Assembly: GCA_004359435.1 (NCBI GenBank)
Contig: PTET01000002.1
Coordinates: forward strand, 237,491-301,435
Source: Flavobacteriaceae bacterium
GTDB taxonomy: Bacteria > Bacteroidota > Bacteroidia > Flavobacteriales > Weeksellaceae
Length of the DNA stretch: 63,945 nt
Reading direction: 5' to 3'
Part shown: positions 53,906 to 61,669 of the stretch, piece by piece
Layout of the letters: the number at the start of each line of letters is the position of its first letter
Numbering within the stretch: the stretch's first letter is position 1
Made by a program: the position numbers and the translations under genes
Notes under the pieces: generated by a model
What the model was told of the DNA's origin: nothing
The model's input: the letters and a program-made list of their open reading frames with translations, nothing else
Database searches by the model: none

Positions 53906-54399
53906 TTCTTGAAAATTTTGTTGAGTTGTTCTGTGGTTTTTTTGTTTATGATTTTGTCTAGCGATTTAGAAGGCCCCATAAATTGTCGTTTTGGCATATT
54001 TCCCAGCCCTTCGTTGTGGGTTTTGGCATAAGACTTTAGGGTTTGAAATGTTACTTCTTTTTTTGTGTGGGAGGAGGTTAGGGAGTTGCTGAGCCTGTTT
54101 CCGCCTTTGTTGTGGCCTTGCAAAATATCTCGATCCGCGTTTTTTTTTCCAAATTTTGTAAGAGAATCTATCTCGCCAACTCTTTTGGTTCTGTATCTGG
54201 TGAGGTCCCGCCCCTTTTTGTCCGTTGTTTTTCTAGGCTCCCACTTGTCAATGTTTGTGTCCTCAAACCCCTGCTTTTTAAAAGATCCTTTGAAGTGCTT
54301 TAGTCCCTCTTTCTCAATGATAATTGGGTAGTCTTCAGTCAAGAACTTGAGGAATTTTTCTGCTCTTTTTTTGAAGTCGTTGGATAACTTAGAATTCAC
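53902..54399 (-). CDS. Mu gpG-like virion morphogenesis protein
   Basis: I choose the GTG at NSKLSNDFKKRAEKFLKFLT; the open frame further upstream lies inside the gp36 gene. The domain has FKKQGFEDTNIDKWEPRKTT and the typical C-terminal YAKTHNEGLGNMPKRQFMGP. This family is needed for tail completion and head-tail joining. The stop overlaps the portal start by four bases, the start overlaps the gp36 stop. Confidence 0.83.
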   Translation of the reverse strand: MNSKLSNDFKKRAEKFLKFLTEDYPIIIEKEGLKHFKGSFKKQGFEDTNIDKWEPRKTTDKKGRDLTRYRTKRVGEIDSLTKFGKKNADRDILQGHNKGGNRLSNSLTSSHTKKEVTFQTLKSYAKTHNEGLGNMPKRQFMGPSKSLDKIINKKTTEQLNKIFKK

Positions 54400-54820
54400 T
54401 GGTGTATTTTTTGTTTGATCCAAACTTGATAAATTCGCTGTCTCGGTCTGGCAAGCCATCCCCATCTGTATCAACTTGCAAAAGGGGAAGAATGGGTTTG
54501 ATTTTTCCTTGGGATACAGCCTCTAGCCAACGCATGGCCTCTTCATACCCAATTTTCACCACCTCGTTGTAGGTTGTGCTTCTTCTTGCGTGGAGGTCGT
54601 AAATCACAACAGCTTTAAGATGCCGAAGGACTGTAAGATTTCTCTCGTCCCCTGTTTTAGAAAACACTTCATTGGTGTCATAATAAGAGTTGAGATAACC
54701 CTTAAAAAGATCAATGGCTTCCAATATGATTTCATTTGTGATTTTTTGGTCGCTTCCAGTGATGAGTTTGGTTACTTCTGGAAGTTGTCTGGTTGTAAGC
54801 TCAGAGGCGGTTAAAAACAT
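54389..54820 (-). CDS. Mu gp36-like protein (DUF1320)
   Basis: A 143-residue protein beginning MFLTASELTTRQLPEVTKLI, with YLNSYYDTNEVFSKTGDERN and TVLRHLKAVVIYDLHAR, the DUF1320 signature. It is a head-completion or connector component. An Asp-rich loop (DTDGDGLPDRDSE), like a dockerin/EF-type calcium loop, is near the C-terminus. It overlaps the gp37 gene by 20 bases. Confidence 0.85.
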   Translation of the reverse strand: MFLTASELTTRQLPEVTKLITGSDQKITNEIILEAIDLFKGYLNSYYDTNEVFSKTGDERNLTVLRHLKAVVIYDLHARRSTTYNEVVKIGYEEAMRWLEAVSQGKIKPILPLLQVDTDGDGLPDRDSEFIKFGSNKKYTSEF

Positions 54821-55268
54821 ATCTTTTGGGGAGTTGGTTAAAGCAGGTGGTTTCGTATGTTAGGGTGTAGGCAAAATCTCCCTCGGTTGTTGGGAGTCCC
54901 CCCTCGTTTGTGAGTTGTAGGGGTTTGAAGTATTCACCTGTTAAAAACTCCAAAGCCGTGGTGGTTTGATCTATCAGGTAGATTTCGCTTAGACCTTCGT
55001 GTGGGTCGTCCACGCCCTCAAATTGGTTTTGATATCCATCTTTGGTGTGAAGGGTTATGGTGATGGTTGCGGTTCCCTCTTTGACCTCACCAGATCGGTT
55101 TCCCCACTCTATTCCATCCACAGAAATCAAAGCGGCTGTATAGATGGTTCCGTAAAGACTGTTTTCTGGATTGTCAAATTGTCCTTTGTTCCAATCTATG
55201 AGTTCAAAAAAGGGAAGTCCGCTAAGAGCCTCTTTTATTTTGATAAATAATTCTGATCTTGGTGTCAT
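54801..55268 (-). CDS. Mu gp37-like protein
   Basis: A 155-residue protein starting RSELFIKIKEALSGLPFFEL and ending YETTCFNQLPKRYVFNRL. Size and place between terminase and gp36 match the gp37-type neck or tail-terminator component. It is complete and has overlapping junctions on both sides. Family call from position plus sequence pattern. Confidence 0.7.
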   Translation of the reverse strand: MTPRSELFIKIKEALSGLPFFELIDWNKGQFDNPENSLYGTIYTAALISVDGIEWGNRSGEVKEGTATITITLHTKDGYQNQFEGVDDPHEGLSEIYLIDQTTTALEFLTGEYFKPLQLTNEGGLPTTEGDFAYTLTYETTCFNQLPKRYVFNRL

Positions 55269-55277
55269 AAGTTTGGT

Positions 55278-55985
55278 TTAATATCCTTTTCTTTCTCTCT
55301 TTTTGATCACCGCTCCTCGGTTTGCGTTTTGAATGTTGTCCAGGGCAAATAGTTGCCTTCCAATTCTCACCGCCGCTTCAAGTGTATCTGGCCAGTCGTC
55401 GTGTCCCGTCATTCCCTTTTCAAAGGAAAGGAGTTGGTTTAGGGCGTTGTCTAGGTCTGGCGTGTTTTTGAGTTTTTGGTCGAACTGCAAAATACCGTTG
55501 AACAAAACGTCCGTTAAAGTAGCCTCAATTCTCAGGTGTTTGTCTGTGCCTACGTGGGCAGGTTGTGGGAGTGAGTAGTATCCTCTTTTTTGGCTTTCCG
55601 CAACAAAAATGGGAAAGAAGACTTCTTTTTGGGCTGCAGTAGCATCGTAATACTGCAACATAGAAAGACCTTTTTTGTTGTACTCTTCTGTTTTGTCGAA
55701 GTGCCAAGCCACCGCTTCGGACAAATCACACTTTCTGCAAAACACGTCCAGAACGGTTATTTTTCCACCTCCAAATCCAAGGATTGCACAGGCTTTGTAG
55801 TCTCCGTTTTTGGAATAAGAAAGGTCCCAATGGGCAATAAGCCCCGTCCAGTCTTTTTTGTTTCCGTGGACTTGGGTGTATTTGATCCATTCTGCTTTGA
55901 AGAGTTTTCCCTCTTCAATAGGGTTGTTGTAGTCTTCCCTTTGGCTGGTATAATAATCTGTTTTTTTGTTGATTTCCTCGGCCAT
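55278..55985 (-). pseudogene. Large terminase (gp28-like), nuclease-domain part
   Basis: The product contains the RNase H-like nuclease domain: HWDLSYSKNGDYKACAILG (first Asp), ITVLDVFCRKCDLSEA, QYYDATAAQKEVFF and DDWPDTLEAAVRIGRQL. The frame is open a little further upstream (NPSWKERITKEMAEE), then meets a 35-base copied segment and loses the ATPase part. Without the N-terminal ATPase it cannot drive packaging. Confidence 0.82.
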
Positions 55986-56054
55986 TTCTTTGGTGATACG
56001 CTCTTTCCAAGATGGGTTTCAGTCTTTTTTGTTTCCGTGGACTTGGGTGTATTT
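55849..56054 (-). repeat. 35-nt direct repeat pair at the terminase break
   Basis: Copy 1 spans 55849-55883 and is the normal coding sequence for KYTQVHGNKKD. Copy 2 spans 56020-56054, an exact 35-base duplicate placed precisely at the join between the two terminase parts. Flanks differ on both sides. Confidence 0.92.
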
Positions 56055-56439
56055 AGTCTCCAGTCTGCCCAATCAAAAGGGCAAAGTTAAGCTCTTGGTT
56101 TTGTTTGAGGTGTAAAACGTTTCCCACGTTGGTGTGGATGGATTTTGCTGCACCCCTGTACCACATGCGGAGCTGGAGGATAAATGGGTCTTTGTATACT
56201 TTTTGGTAGGAGCTTTGATGAAAGTCTGCACAAGGAGCATCTGCCAAAGAAAGCCCTGAGTTCACCCCAAAATAATAGTCAAAAAACTCGTTGTAATTTT
56301 CTGGACGCAGAAGCCTTTCAATTCGTTTTTTTTGCTCCTCTGGGGTTTCTTTTATCAAAGATTCATACGTGAGTTCTTTGATTCGCAGAGACTCCATTTT
56401 GTATTTTTCAAGGGCGATTTTTAACTCCGTTTTTGTCAT
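56053..56439 (-). pseudogene. Large terminase (gp28-like), N-terminal part
   Basis: A 128-residue frame with RIERLLRPENYNEFFDYYFG, ADAPCADFHQSSYQKVYKDP and LQLRMWYRGAAKSIHTNVGN, ending ALLIGQTGD just before a stop. These are the opening and the first Walker-like part of Mu-like large terminases in Bacteroidota. The remainder of the ATPase (about 150-200 residues) is missing up to the nuclease part. It starts in a four-base overlap with the preceding gene. Confidence 0.8.
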
Positions 56440-56822
56440 TTCAACAGGGATTCAATGTATTCGTCCAGATGTGGTCTGAGCGTTTTGGTCAGGTCGATGA
56501 GTTTTGCTCTTTCTGTGGTGTTTGTTTTGGCAGCCTTCTCTAACATATAGCTTGTGAATCCATTGAAGGAGTCCATGGCGTACACGGTAAGCTTTGTTTT
56601 GTCGCTGATTTTGTCGAAGGTAGAAACCAACTTAGAGAGGGTGTCCGCAGAGTAACTTGGCGTTTCCCCATCTTTGAGTTGTCGAACCACCTTCAAAATC
56701 ATGTCTTTGATTTCGGAAGGGGAAATAACGAATCTCAAGATCACCGTCCAGTCCCAGAAGGAAGTCGTTTTGTATTCTCTTTTCCATGAAACAAAGTTGA
56801 TGCAGAAAGAAGCGAAAACCAT
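56436..56822 (-). CDS. Putative small terminase / gp27-like protein
   Basis: A 128-residue frame. From RFVISPSEIKDMILKVVRQL to the end it reads as real protein (DKISDKTKLTVYAMDSFNGF, LRPHLDEYIESLLK). The first 35 residues are odd (Phe/Trp-rich) and another frame overlaps there, so the true start may be further inside or the 5' part is rearranged. Place directly before large terminase suggests the gp27 or small-terminase role. Inference from position. Confidence 0.5.
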   Translation of the reverse strand: MVFASFCINFVSWKREYKTTSFWDWTVILRFVISPSEIKDMILKVVRQLKDGETPSYSADTLSKLVSTFDKISDKTKLTVYAMDSFNGFTSYMLEKAAKTNTTERAKLIDLTKTLRPHLDEYIESLLK

Positions 56823-56965
56823 ATAGGGATTTGAAGATGCTAGGAAAGAAGAGGTACGTTCCTAGATTTTTTGCAGTAGGGTAAATTCCCACTTTGGCAA
56901 TGGCTTTTTTCCGTTGCAGTTTTGTGGTCTAAAGTAGTAGTACAAACAACTAAACACGAAGCGAA

Positions 56966-58009
56966 TTGTCAAAACCAATCACATTCAAATTTTCTGATAG
57001 CTCTTTAAACCGAGGTGGTTATAGGGTGCTTTCTTCTGGGATTGATGTTTCTCAATTTGAGAAGAATCCTTTAATGTACTACCTACATTCCACAGAGTTG
57101 TATGGAAGTGGTATTGGAGAAGAAGTGATAGGAAGATGGGAGAATTTAAGACTGGAAGGTGATTCTTGGTATGCAGATGCGGTCTTTGACAGAACCTCTG
57201 AGCTTGGTGCTAAGATTGCAAAAAAAGTAGAAGGCGGATTCCTAAGGATGACCTCCATGGGTATTGGTGTAACTGAAATATCAGAAGACCCTCTTGTTTT
57301 GCTTTCTGGACAAACTAGACCTACAGTAAGTAAATGTAGGCTGTTTGAAATCTCAATATGCCCAGAAGGGCTCAACGATGGGGCCTTGTTAAAGCTCTCT
57401 TACGATGGAAAAAATACAGAAGTAGATAGCGTTTTGCCTCTACTTTCTTTAAGTAAAAACCCAAAAAACAATCCAAACCCAATTCAAAAAAACATGAAAA
57501 ATATCGCAATAAGTTTAAAGCTTGCCGCGGACGCCTCCGAAGGAGAAATTTTGACGGCAATTAATGCACTACACCAAGAGGTTTCTACGGCTAAAAAAGA
57601 TTTGACCACAACACAAAAAACTCTCTCGGCTGTGAGGGATGCCCAGGTAGACGCTATCCTTCAGGAAGCTGTGGACAAAGGAGTCCTTTCGGAAGAGTTA
57701 AAACCGCTTCAATTGTCTGCATTTAAGTCTGACTTTGACGGAACATTGACTCTTATGAAGTCTTTGATCTCGAAAAAAGAACAAGAGACTTTGAGTGCAA
57801 AAGGGGCAGAAAAACCCAAAAGCACCAAAGAAGCCGTAGAAGCCCTCACTGCTCTTTTGAGTGCTGGAGCAAAAGGTGCAAACGAAGGAAAAACCTTTGA
57901 CGATCTACAAAAAAACAATCCAGAAGAGCTTAGAAGGCTCAAAGCGGAGGAGCCAGAGGAGTATGATAGACTGGTAAAAGAGTACACAAACCAAAAAAAC
58001 AAAAACTAA
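56966..58009 (+). CDS. Prohead protease-scaffold fusion (gp32-like)
   Basis: A TTG start opens a 347-residue protein. Residues 1-150 are a prohead protease-like domain (YRVLSSGIDVSQFEKNPLMY, GGFLRMTSMGIGV, LFEISICPEGLND). The remainder is a charged coiled scaffold ending EEPEEYDRLVKEYTNQKNKN. An internal Met at about residue 175 (MKNIAISLKLAADAS) may make a separate scaffold, as gpI and gpZ in Mu. It is divergent from the packaging operon and first in the rightward late block. Confidence 0.8.
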   Translation: MSKPITFKFSDSSLNRGGYRVLSSGIDVSQFEKNPLMYYLHSTELYGSGIGEEVIGRWENLRLEGDSWYADAVFDRTSELGAKIAKKVEGGFLRMTSMGIGVTEISEDPLVLLSGQTRPTVSKCRLFEISICPEGLNDGALLKLSYDGKNTEVDSVLPLLSLSKNPKNNPNPIQKNMKNIAISLKLAADASEGEILTAINALHQEVSTAKKDLTTTQKTLSAVRDAQVDAILQEAVDKGVLSEELKPLQLSAFKSDFDGTLTLMKSLISKKEQETLSAKGAEKPKSTKEAVEALTALLSAGAKGANEGKTFDDLQKNNPEELRRLKAEEPEEYDRLVKEYTNQKNKN

Positions 58010-58015
58010 GAAACC

Positions 58016-58870
58016 ATGCCAAATAAACTGACAACAGAAGTTTGGATCTCAGATTTAAAAGAAAATCCAATCCCAAACAATTCCTTTCTAACTGCTTCTT
58101 TAGATAGAAGTGAGTATGTGGACAACAACATTTTGCACTTGCAAGAAGCAGGAGCCAGACCTAGTGTTTATATGGACTATTTTAGTGGAAACGAAAACGA
58201 CCTGCCTTTTGCAGACACAGCGGATACTCCACACTCAGTGCCCCTTAGTATTTTTTCTACAGCGCAAACCAAGCATAGAAACCTCCAAGATGTAGAGCTA
58301 TCTTATGACAGAAGAAGCTCTGTGATCAAAAGGCACAAAGATGCTTTGGCCATCAAACTGGGAATGATTGCGGCTAACACTTGGTGTCCTACCCAGAAGG
58401 ATAGCTTTAACGAAGTTTTGGTTCGTCCAAATGCGACCGATGGGATTATCGACATGATCATCGAGATGAAGAAGTTCTACGAAAATACAGATTTGGCAGG
58501 GCAGTTGAATGTCTGCTTGTCTCCAGAACACAAAGCCATTCTCTTCAAAGAAGATAAAGTTTTGTACAAACAAATCTTTTCGGACTCCACTGCAAACTTG
58601 TATGGGTTCAAAGTGTTTGAATACTCCAAAAACCCAATTTACACCTCTGCAGGTGTGAGAAAACCCATGGGCTCCGTTGCAGGGGAAACAGACAGAAAAG
58701 CTTCTTTCTTCTGGTGTTCAGACGAGGTCTTCACTTGTTTTGGTGATGTAGAAATGTACGCAAGGCTTAAAGATCCTGCCCAACAGGCAGACACCCTTTC
58801 TTTTGCTATAAGAGCATTGGTAGGGAACGAAAGAGCCAACGCTCCAAAATACCTAGGTGCAATCCTTTAA
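58016..58870 (+). CDS. Major head protein (gpT-like)
   Basis: A 284-residue protein. The motifs ASLDRSEYVDNNILHLQEAG, HRNLQDVELSYDRRSSVIK and LSFAIRALVGNERANAPKYL belong to the capsid protein of Mu-like phages in Bacteroidota. It follows the scaffold by six bases. The length is a little under what I recall for relatives (about 320-340), and the region around NTWCPTQKDSFNEVLVRPN looks compressed, so an internal in-frame loss is possible. Confidence 0.78.
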   Translation: MPNKLTTEVWISDLKENPIPNNSFLTASLDRSEYVDNNILHLQEAGARPSVYMDYFSGNENDLPFADTADTPHSVPLSIFSTAQTKHRNLQDVELSYDRRSSVIKRHKDALAIKLGMIAANTWCPTQKDSFNEVLVRPNATDGIIDMIIEMKKFYENTDLAGQLNVCLSPEHKAILFKEDKVLYKQIFSDSTANLYGFKVFEYSKNPIYTSAGVRKPMGSVAGETDRKASFFWCSDEVFTCFGDVEMYARLKDPAQQADTLSFAIRALVGNERANAPKYLGAIL

Positions 58871-58880
58871 ACCCACGATC

Positions 58881-59252
58881 ATGACAGCAAAAGAAATTTT
58901 TGAAAAAAATCCACAGGTAGAAAAGGTATTTGCTACCACAGATGGGAACTTGTTTTTGAATGAGTTTGATGCCAAATTCCACGGCAGAACTTTGGGAGAA
59001 AAGAAAAATGGGGTTACAACCCACCACAGACCAGAGATGGCTGAGGAAGTGGTTCCAGATAAAAAAGCAAAGGCCGAAACACCAGAACAAACTGCAAAAG
59101 CCGTTAAGGCAGCTGCAGATAAAAAAACAAAAGCCGAAACTCCTGGCACAACCGCAAAAGCCGTTAAGGTTGATTCTGCTCCAGAAGAAGATCAAAGCAA
59201 GGCAGGCCAAGCGGTGGTTGAAGGTACCCAAGGCGAAGCTGCAGAGGGTTAA
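58881..59252 (+). CDS. Ala/Lys-rich phage protein, possible capsid decoration
   Basis: The start MTAKEIFEKNPQVEKVFATT is preferred over an upstream Met lying inside the major-head gene. The N-terminal 55 residues are folded-like. The tail has two diverged copies of a unit with DKKxKAETP and TAKAVKxxxD. A protein in this place after the capsid gene is usually small and unstructured at its end. No function is proven. Confidence 0.65.
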   Translation: MTAKEIFEKNPQVEKVFATTDGNLFLNEFDAKFHGRTLGEKKNGVTTHHRPEMAEEVVPDKKAKAETPEQTAKAVKAAADKKTKAETPGTTAKAVKVDSAPEEDQSKAGQAVVEGTQGEAAEG

Positions 59253-59258
59253 ATTAAC

Positions 59259-59290
59259 AAAACAGGCAGTTTCATCTGCCTGTTTTTCTT
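59259..59290 (+). terminator. Terminator after the head genes
   Basis: AAAACAGGCAG/CTGCCTGTTTT stem with T-run, before the tail genes, which must have their own promoter or read-through. Confidence 0.88.
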
Positions 59291-59308
59291 AAAACAAAAA
59301 AGAACAAC

Positions 59309-60487
59309 ATGGCACAGCCTAACATAAAAATCAACTTGAGCAACAATGCTCTTGGCAAAATTGCACTCAATGAAGATGGAATTTGCGGTCTTTTGGTTTC
59401 TGGTTATCCTTCTTTGGATCTAGCCAAAATCCAAATTGGAAAACCATTTGTGATCTATTCACTTGCGCAAGCAGAAGCGTTAGATATCACAAGTACTGGT
59501 TTGAACGCATTTGCCCACAAACAAATCTCAGACTTCTATTCTGTTGCTAAAACGGGCTCAGAGCTTTGGATTATGCTTTTTGATGGAGAGGAACAAACCC
59601 TTTCTCAAGCGTTGGGAACTTCTGAAGCCATGACGCAATTTTTCGCCGACTCAAAAGGTAGGGTGAAAACCCTTGGTGTTCTCAAAGAGTTTGAGGGCAC
59701 GGAAGTGGTATCTGATGGGCTTATTTCAGAGGTACACTCTGCGGTTTCTCCTGCCCAGGCTCTGTGTGATGCTCAAAAAGAGATCAAACAGCCTTTAACC
59801 ATTGTTTTGGGTGGTTCTGGTTTTACCTCTAATGTGTCTGCTCTCAAAAATTACAAAACAGAAAACTTCAGCTCTGTGGCGATGCTTATCGCAGGAAAAA
59901 CTTCTACCCCAGCGGTAGGATTGCTTCTTGGTAGAATTGCAAAAAGCCCGGTGCAGAGAAAAATTTCAAGAGTCAAAGACGGTTCTGTTTGTGATGTCGC
60001 CTATTTTTCTGATGGCTCGGCTGTTGAAACAAAAGCAGACATGTGGGACCTAATCCACGACAAAGGATATATTTTTCTAAAGTCATTCCCTGGAAAGGCT
60101 GGGTATTTTTTCAACGACGATCAAACGCTCTGTGCGGACACCAATGACTACAACAGCTTAACGGCAAGCGGGGTGATTGGGAAGGTTTTGAGAATCGTTT
60201 ACAAAACCCTAATTGAGGAACTCTCAGATGAGATTTACCTTGAAGAAAGCGGAGTGATTCACCCTGCAATTATCAAGAGCTGGGAAGCCATGGTTACCAG
60301 AGCGTTGAATTTGCAAATGGTCGCAACGGGCGAAATTTCTGGTCATTTGGTTTATATAGACCCAGACCAAGACGTTTTGGGAAATTCCAAACTGGAAGTT
60401 TCTTTGAAAGTTTTGCCAGTGGGATACTCAAAATACATTGAGGTGGAAATTGGGTACACCACAAGTCTAACCAATACAACAAACTAA
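59309..60487 (+). CDS. Tail sheath protein (DUF2586)
   Basis: A 392-residue protein starting AQPNIKINLSNNALGKIALN, with FFADSKGRVKTLGVLKEFEG, VAYFSDGSAVETKADMWDLI, KGYIFLKSFPGKAGYFFNDD and a C-terminal domain ending in a Thr/Asn-rich tail. This is DUF2586, the contractile sheath type of Bacteroidota Mu-like phages, equal to gpL in Mu. It is complete, and the tube gene follows by four bases. Confidence 0.86.
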   Translation: MAQPNIKINLSNNALGKIALNEDGICGLLVSGYPSLDLAKIQIGKPFVIYSLAQAEALDITSTGLNAFAHKQISDFYSVAKTGSELWIMLFDGEEQTLSQALGTSEAMTQFFADSKGRVKTLGVLKEFEGTEVVSDGLISEVHSAVSPAQALCDAQKEIKQPLTIVLGGSGFTSNVSALKNYKTENFSSVAMLIAGKTSTPAVGLLLGRIAKSPVQRKISRVKDGSVCDVAYFSDGSAVETKADMWDLIHDKGYIFLKSFPGKAGYFFNDDQTLCADTNDYNSLTASGVIGKVLRIVYKTLIEELSDEIYLEESGVIHPAIIKSWEAMVTRALNLQMVATGEISGHLVYIDPDQDVLGNSKLEVSLKVLPVGYSKYIEVEIGYTTSLTNTTN

Positions 60488-60490
60488 AAC

Positions 60491-60907
60491 ATGAGCACAT
60501 TTGAAAGCAAACAATATTCATTCTGTGAAATGGATGTTGTCATTGGAGGGAAAATCATTGCTGGACTTCAGGGAATTGAATACGGCGTAAATACAGAAAA
60601 ATCGTTTCTATACGGACGTGGGTGCAAACCACACGGCATCCAACACGGAAATACGGAATACGAAGGAGAGCTTTCTGTTTGGCAAAGCGAACTGGAAGCC
60701 TTGATTCGAGATGCTCCAAAAAACGACATTATGAAACTGCGTTTTGATATCGTGGTGTCCTATGTTCCGCACGATGGTGGTCCCATTGTGGTTGATACCC
60801 TTCAGGGGTGTGAGTTCAAGTCTTGGAAAAAAGGAATGAACCAAGGGGACAAAAACATGGAAGTGAAATTGCCATTTATTTTCCTTGGCGTGAAAAAAAC
60901 CATCTAA
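60491..60907 (+). CDS. Tail tube protein (gpM-like)
   Basis: A 138-residue beta-rich protein following the sheath gene: SFCEMDVVIGGKIIAGLQGI, GRGCKPHGIQHGNTEYEGEL and VVDTLQGCEFKSWKKGMNQG. Size, place and pattern fit the inner tube of a contractile tail. It is intact and adjoins the tail chaperone gene. Confidence 0.8.
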   Translation: MSTFESKQYSFCEMDVVIGGKIIAGLQGIEYGVNTEKSFLYGRGCKPHGIQHGNTEYEGELSVWQSELEALIRDAPKNDIMKLRFDIVVSYVPHDGGPIVVDTLQGCEFKSWKKGMNQGDKNMEVKLPFIFLGVKKTI

Positions 60908-60908
60908 A

Positions 60909-61451
60909 ATGATAGCAACAAAAAAACAAATTGAAGAGTGGAAAGCCAAACACGGAGGTTTTTTTTCCGTAGAAGTGGAGGGAAAGATTGTGTATCTCAA
61001 AGCACCAAGTGTTTTGGATTGGAAGAGACTTACTCTTGCGATTCAAGAGGGTGAGGTAAAGTTTGCCGAAACCTGTTTAGACTTACTTTGGTTGGATGGT
61101 GATCAGGAGATCAAAACAGACGAAGATTGTTTTCTTGGTTTTAAAGCCCAAGTTGGCTCCTTGTTTGATTATGAGGAAGCCGAAGTGGAGAAGGTTGATG
61201 GTCTTTATAAGATTTCTCTAGGGGAAGAGTTTTGTCTCGTTCGCTCTGTAACCAGAAAGGACTTGGAGCTTGCGGACAAAAAAAACCCTTCCAAAAAACC
61301 ATTTGTGAGCCAAGAAATCCTTTTTGAAATTATCAAAAAGGAGGCATCTTCCGGGTTTGATGACAAGAACAACGCTTCCCTTAGAATTCCTCTTTACAAG
61401 GCCATTGAAACCATACAAAACAAAGCGGTTGCTGTTGTAAAAAAGTACTAA
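60909..61451 (+). CDS. Tail assembly chaperone (gp41-like)
   Basis: A 180-residue protein between tube and tape measure: EEWKAKHGGFFSVEVEGKIV, PSVLDWKRLTLAIQEGEVKF, EAEVEKVDGLYKISLGEEFC. This is the place of the tail chaperone that coats the tape measure before tube assembly. It ends VVKKY directly after an A AAA AAG heptamer, at which a fraction of ribosomes should shift -1 into the next frame. Confidence 0.75.
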   Translation: MIATKKQIEEWKAKHGGFFSVEVEGKIVYLKAPSVLDWKRLTLAIQEGEVKFAETCLDLLWLDGDQEIKTDEDCFLGFKAQVGSLFDYEEAEVEKVDGLYKISLGEEFCLVRSVTRKDLELADKKNPSKKPFVSQEILFEIIKKEASSGFDDKNNASLRIPLYKAIETIQNKAVAVVKKY

Positions 61452-61663
61452 GGGGTGCTTGCTACCCCGATCAAGAGGAAACTTCTTCTGCTTATATAGA
61501 AGAAATAGGAAACAACATTAGGCTCGGAAATGCACTTCTTAGGCATTACGGGTACTGCTCCAACCCATCAAAGCTTTCGACCTTAGATTGGTCAATAATG
61601 CTGATGGATTTGGAGTTTATAAGAAGACAGGAGGCTCAAGCCCAAAAAACAACAGAAAGCTAG
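61437..61663 (+). CDS. -1 frameshift extension of the tail chaperone
   Basis: The -1 frame has no start codon of its own near its beginning but codes good protein for 70 residues (CYPDQEETSSAYIEEIGNNI, RLGNALLRHYGYCSNPSKLS, TLDWSIMLMDLEFIRRQEA) and stops 7 bases before the tape measure ATG. The slippery heptamer AAAAAAG at 61439-61445 lies in the right phase (A AAA AAG). This is the layout of lambda G/GT-type chaperones. Confidence 0.8.
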
Positions 61664-61669
61664 CAAAAT

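Noticed and set aside
58881-59252. Internal repeats of the Ala/Lys-rich phage protein as template-copy events
   Set aside because: The two units are diverged and in the same frame, as expected for an old low-complexity repeat.
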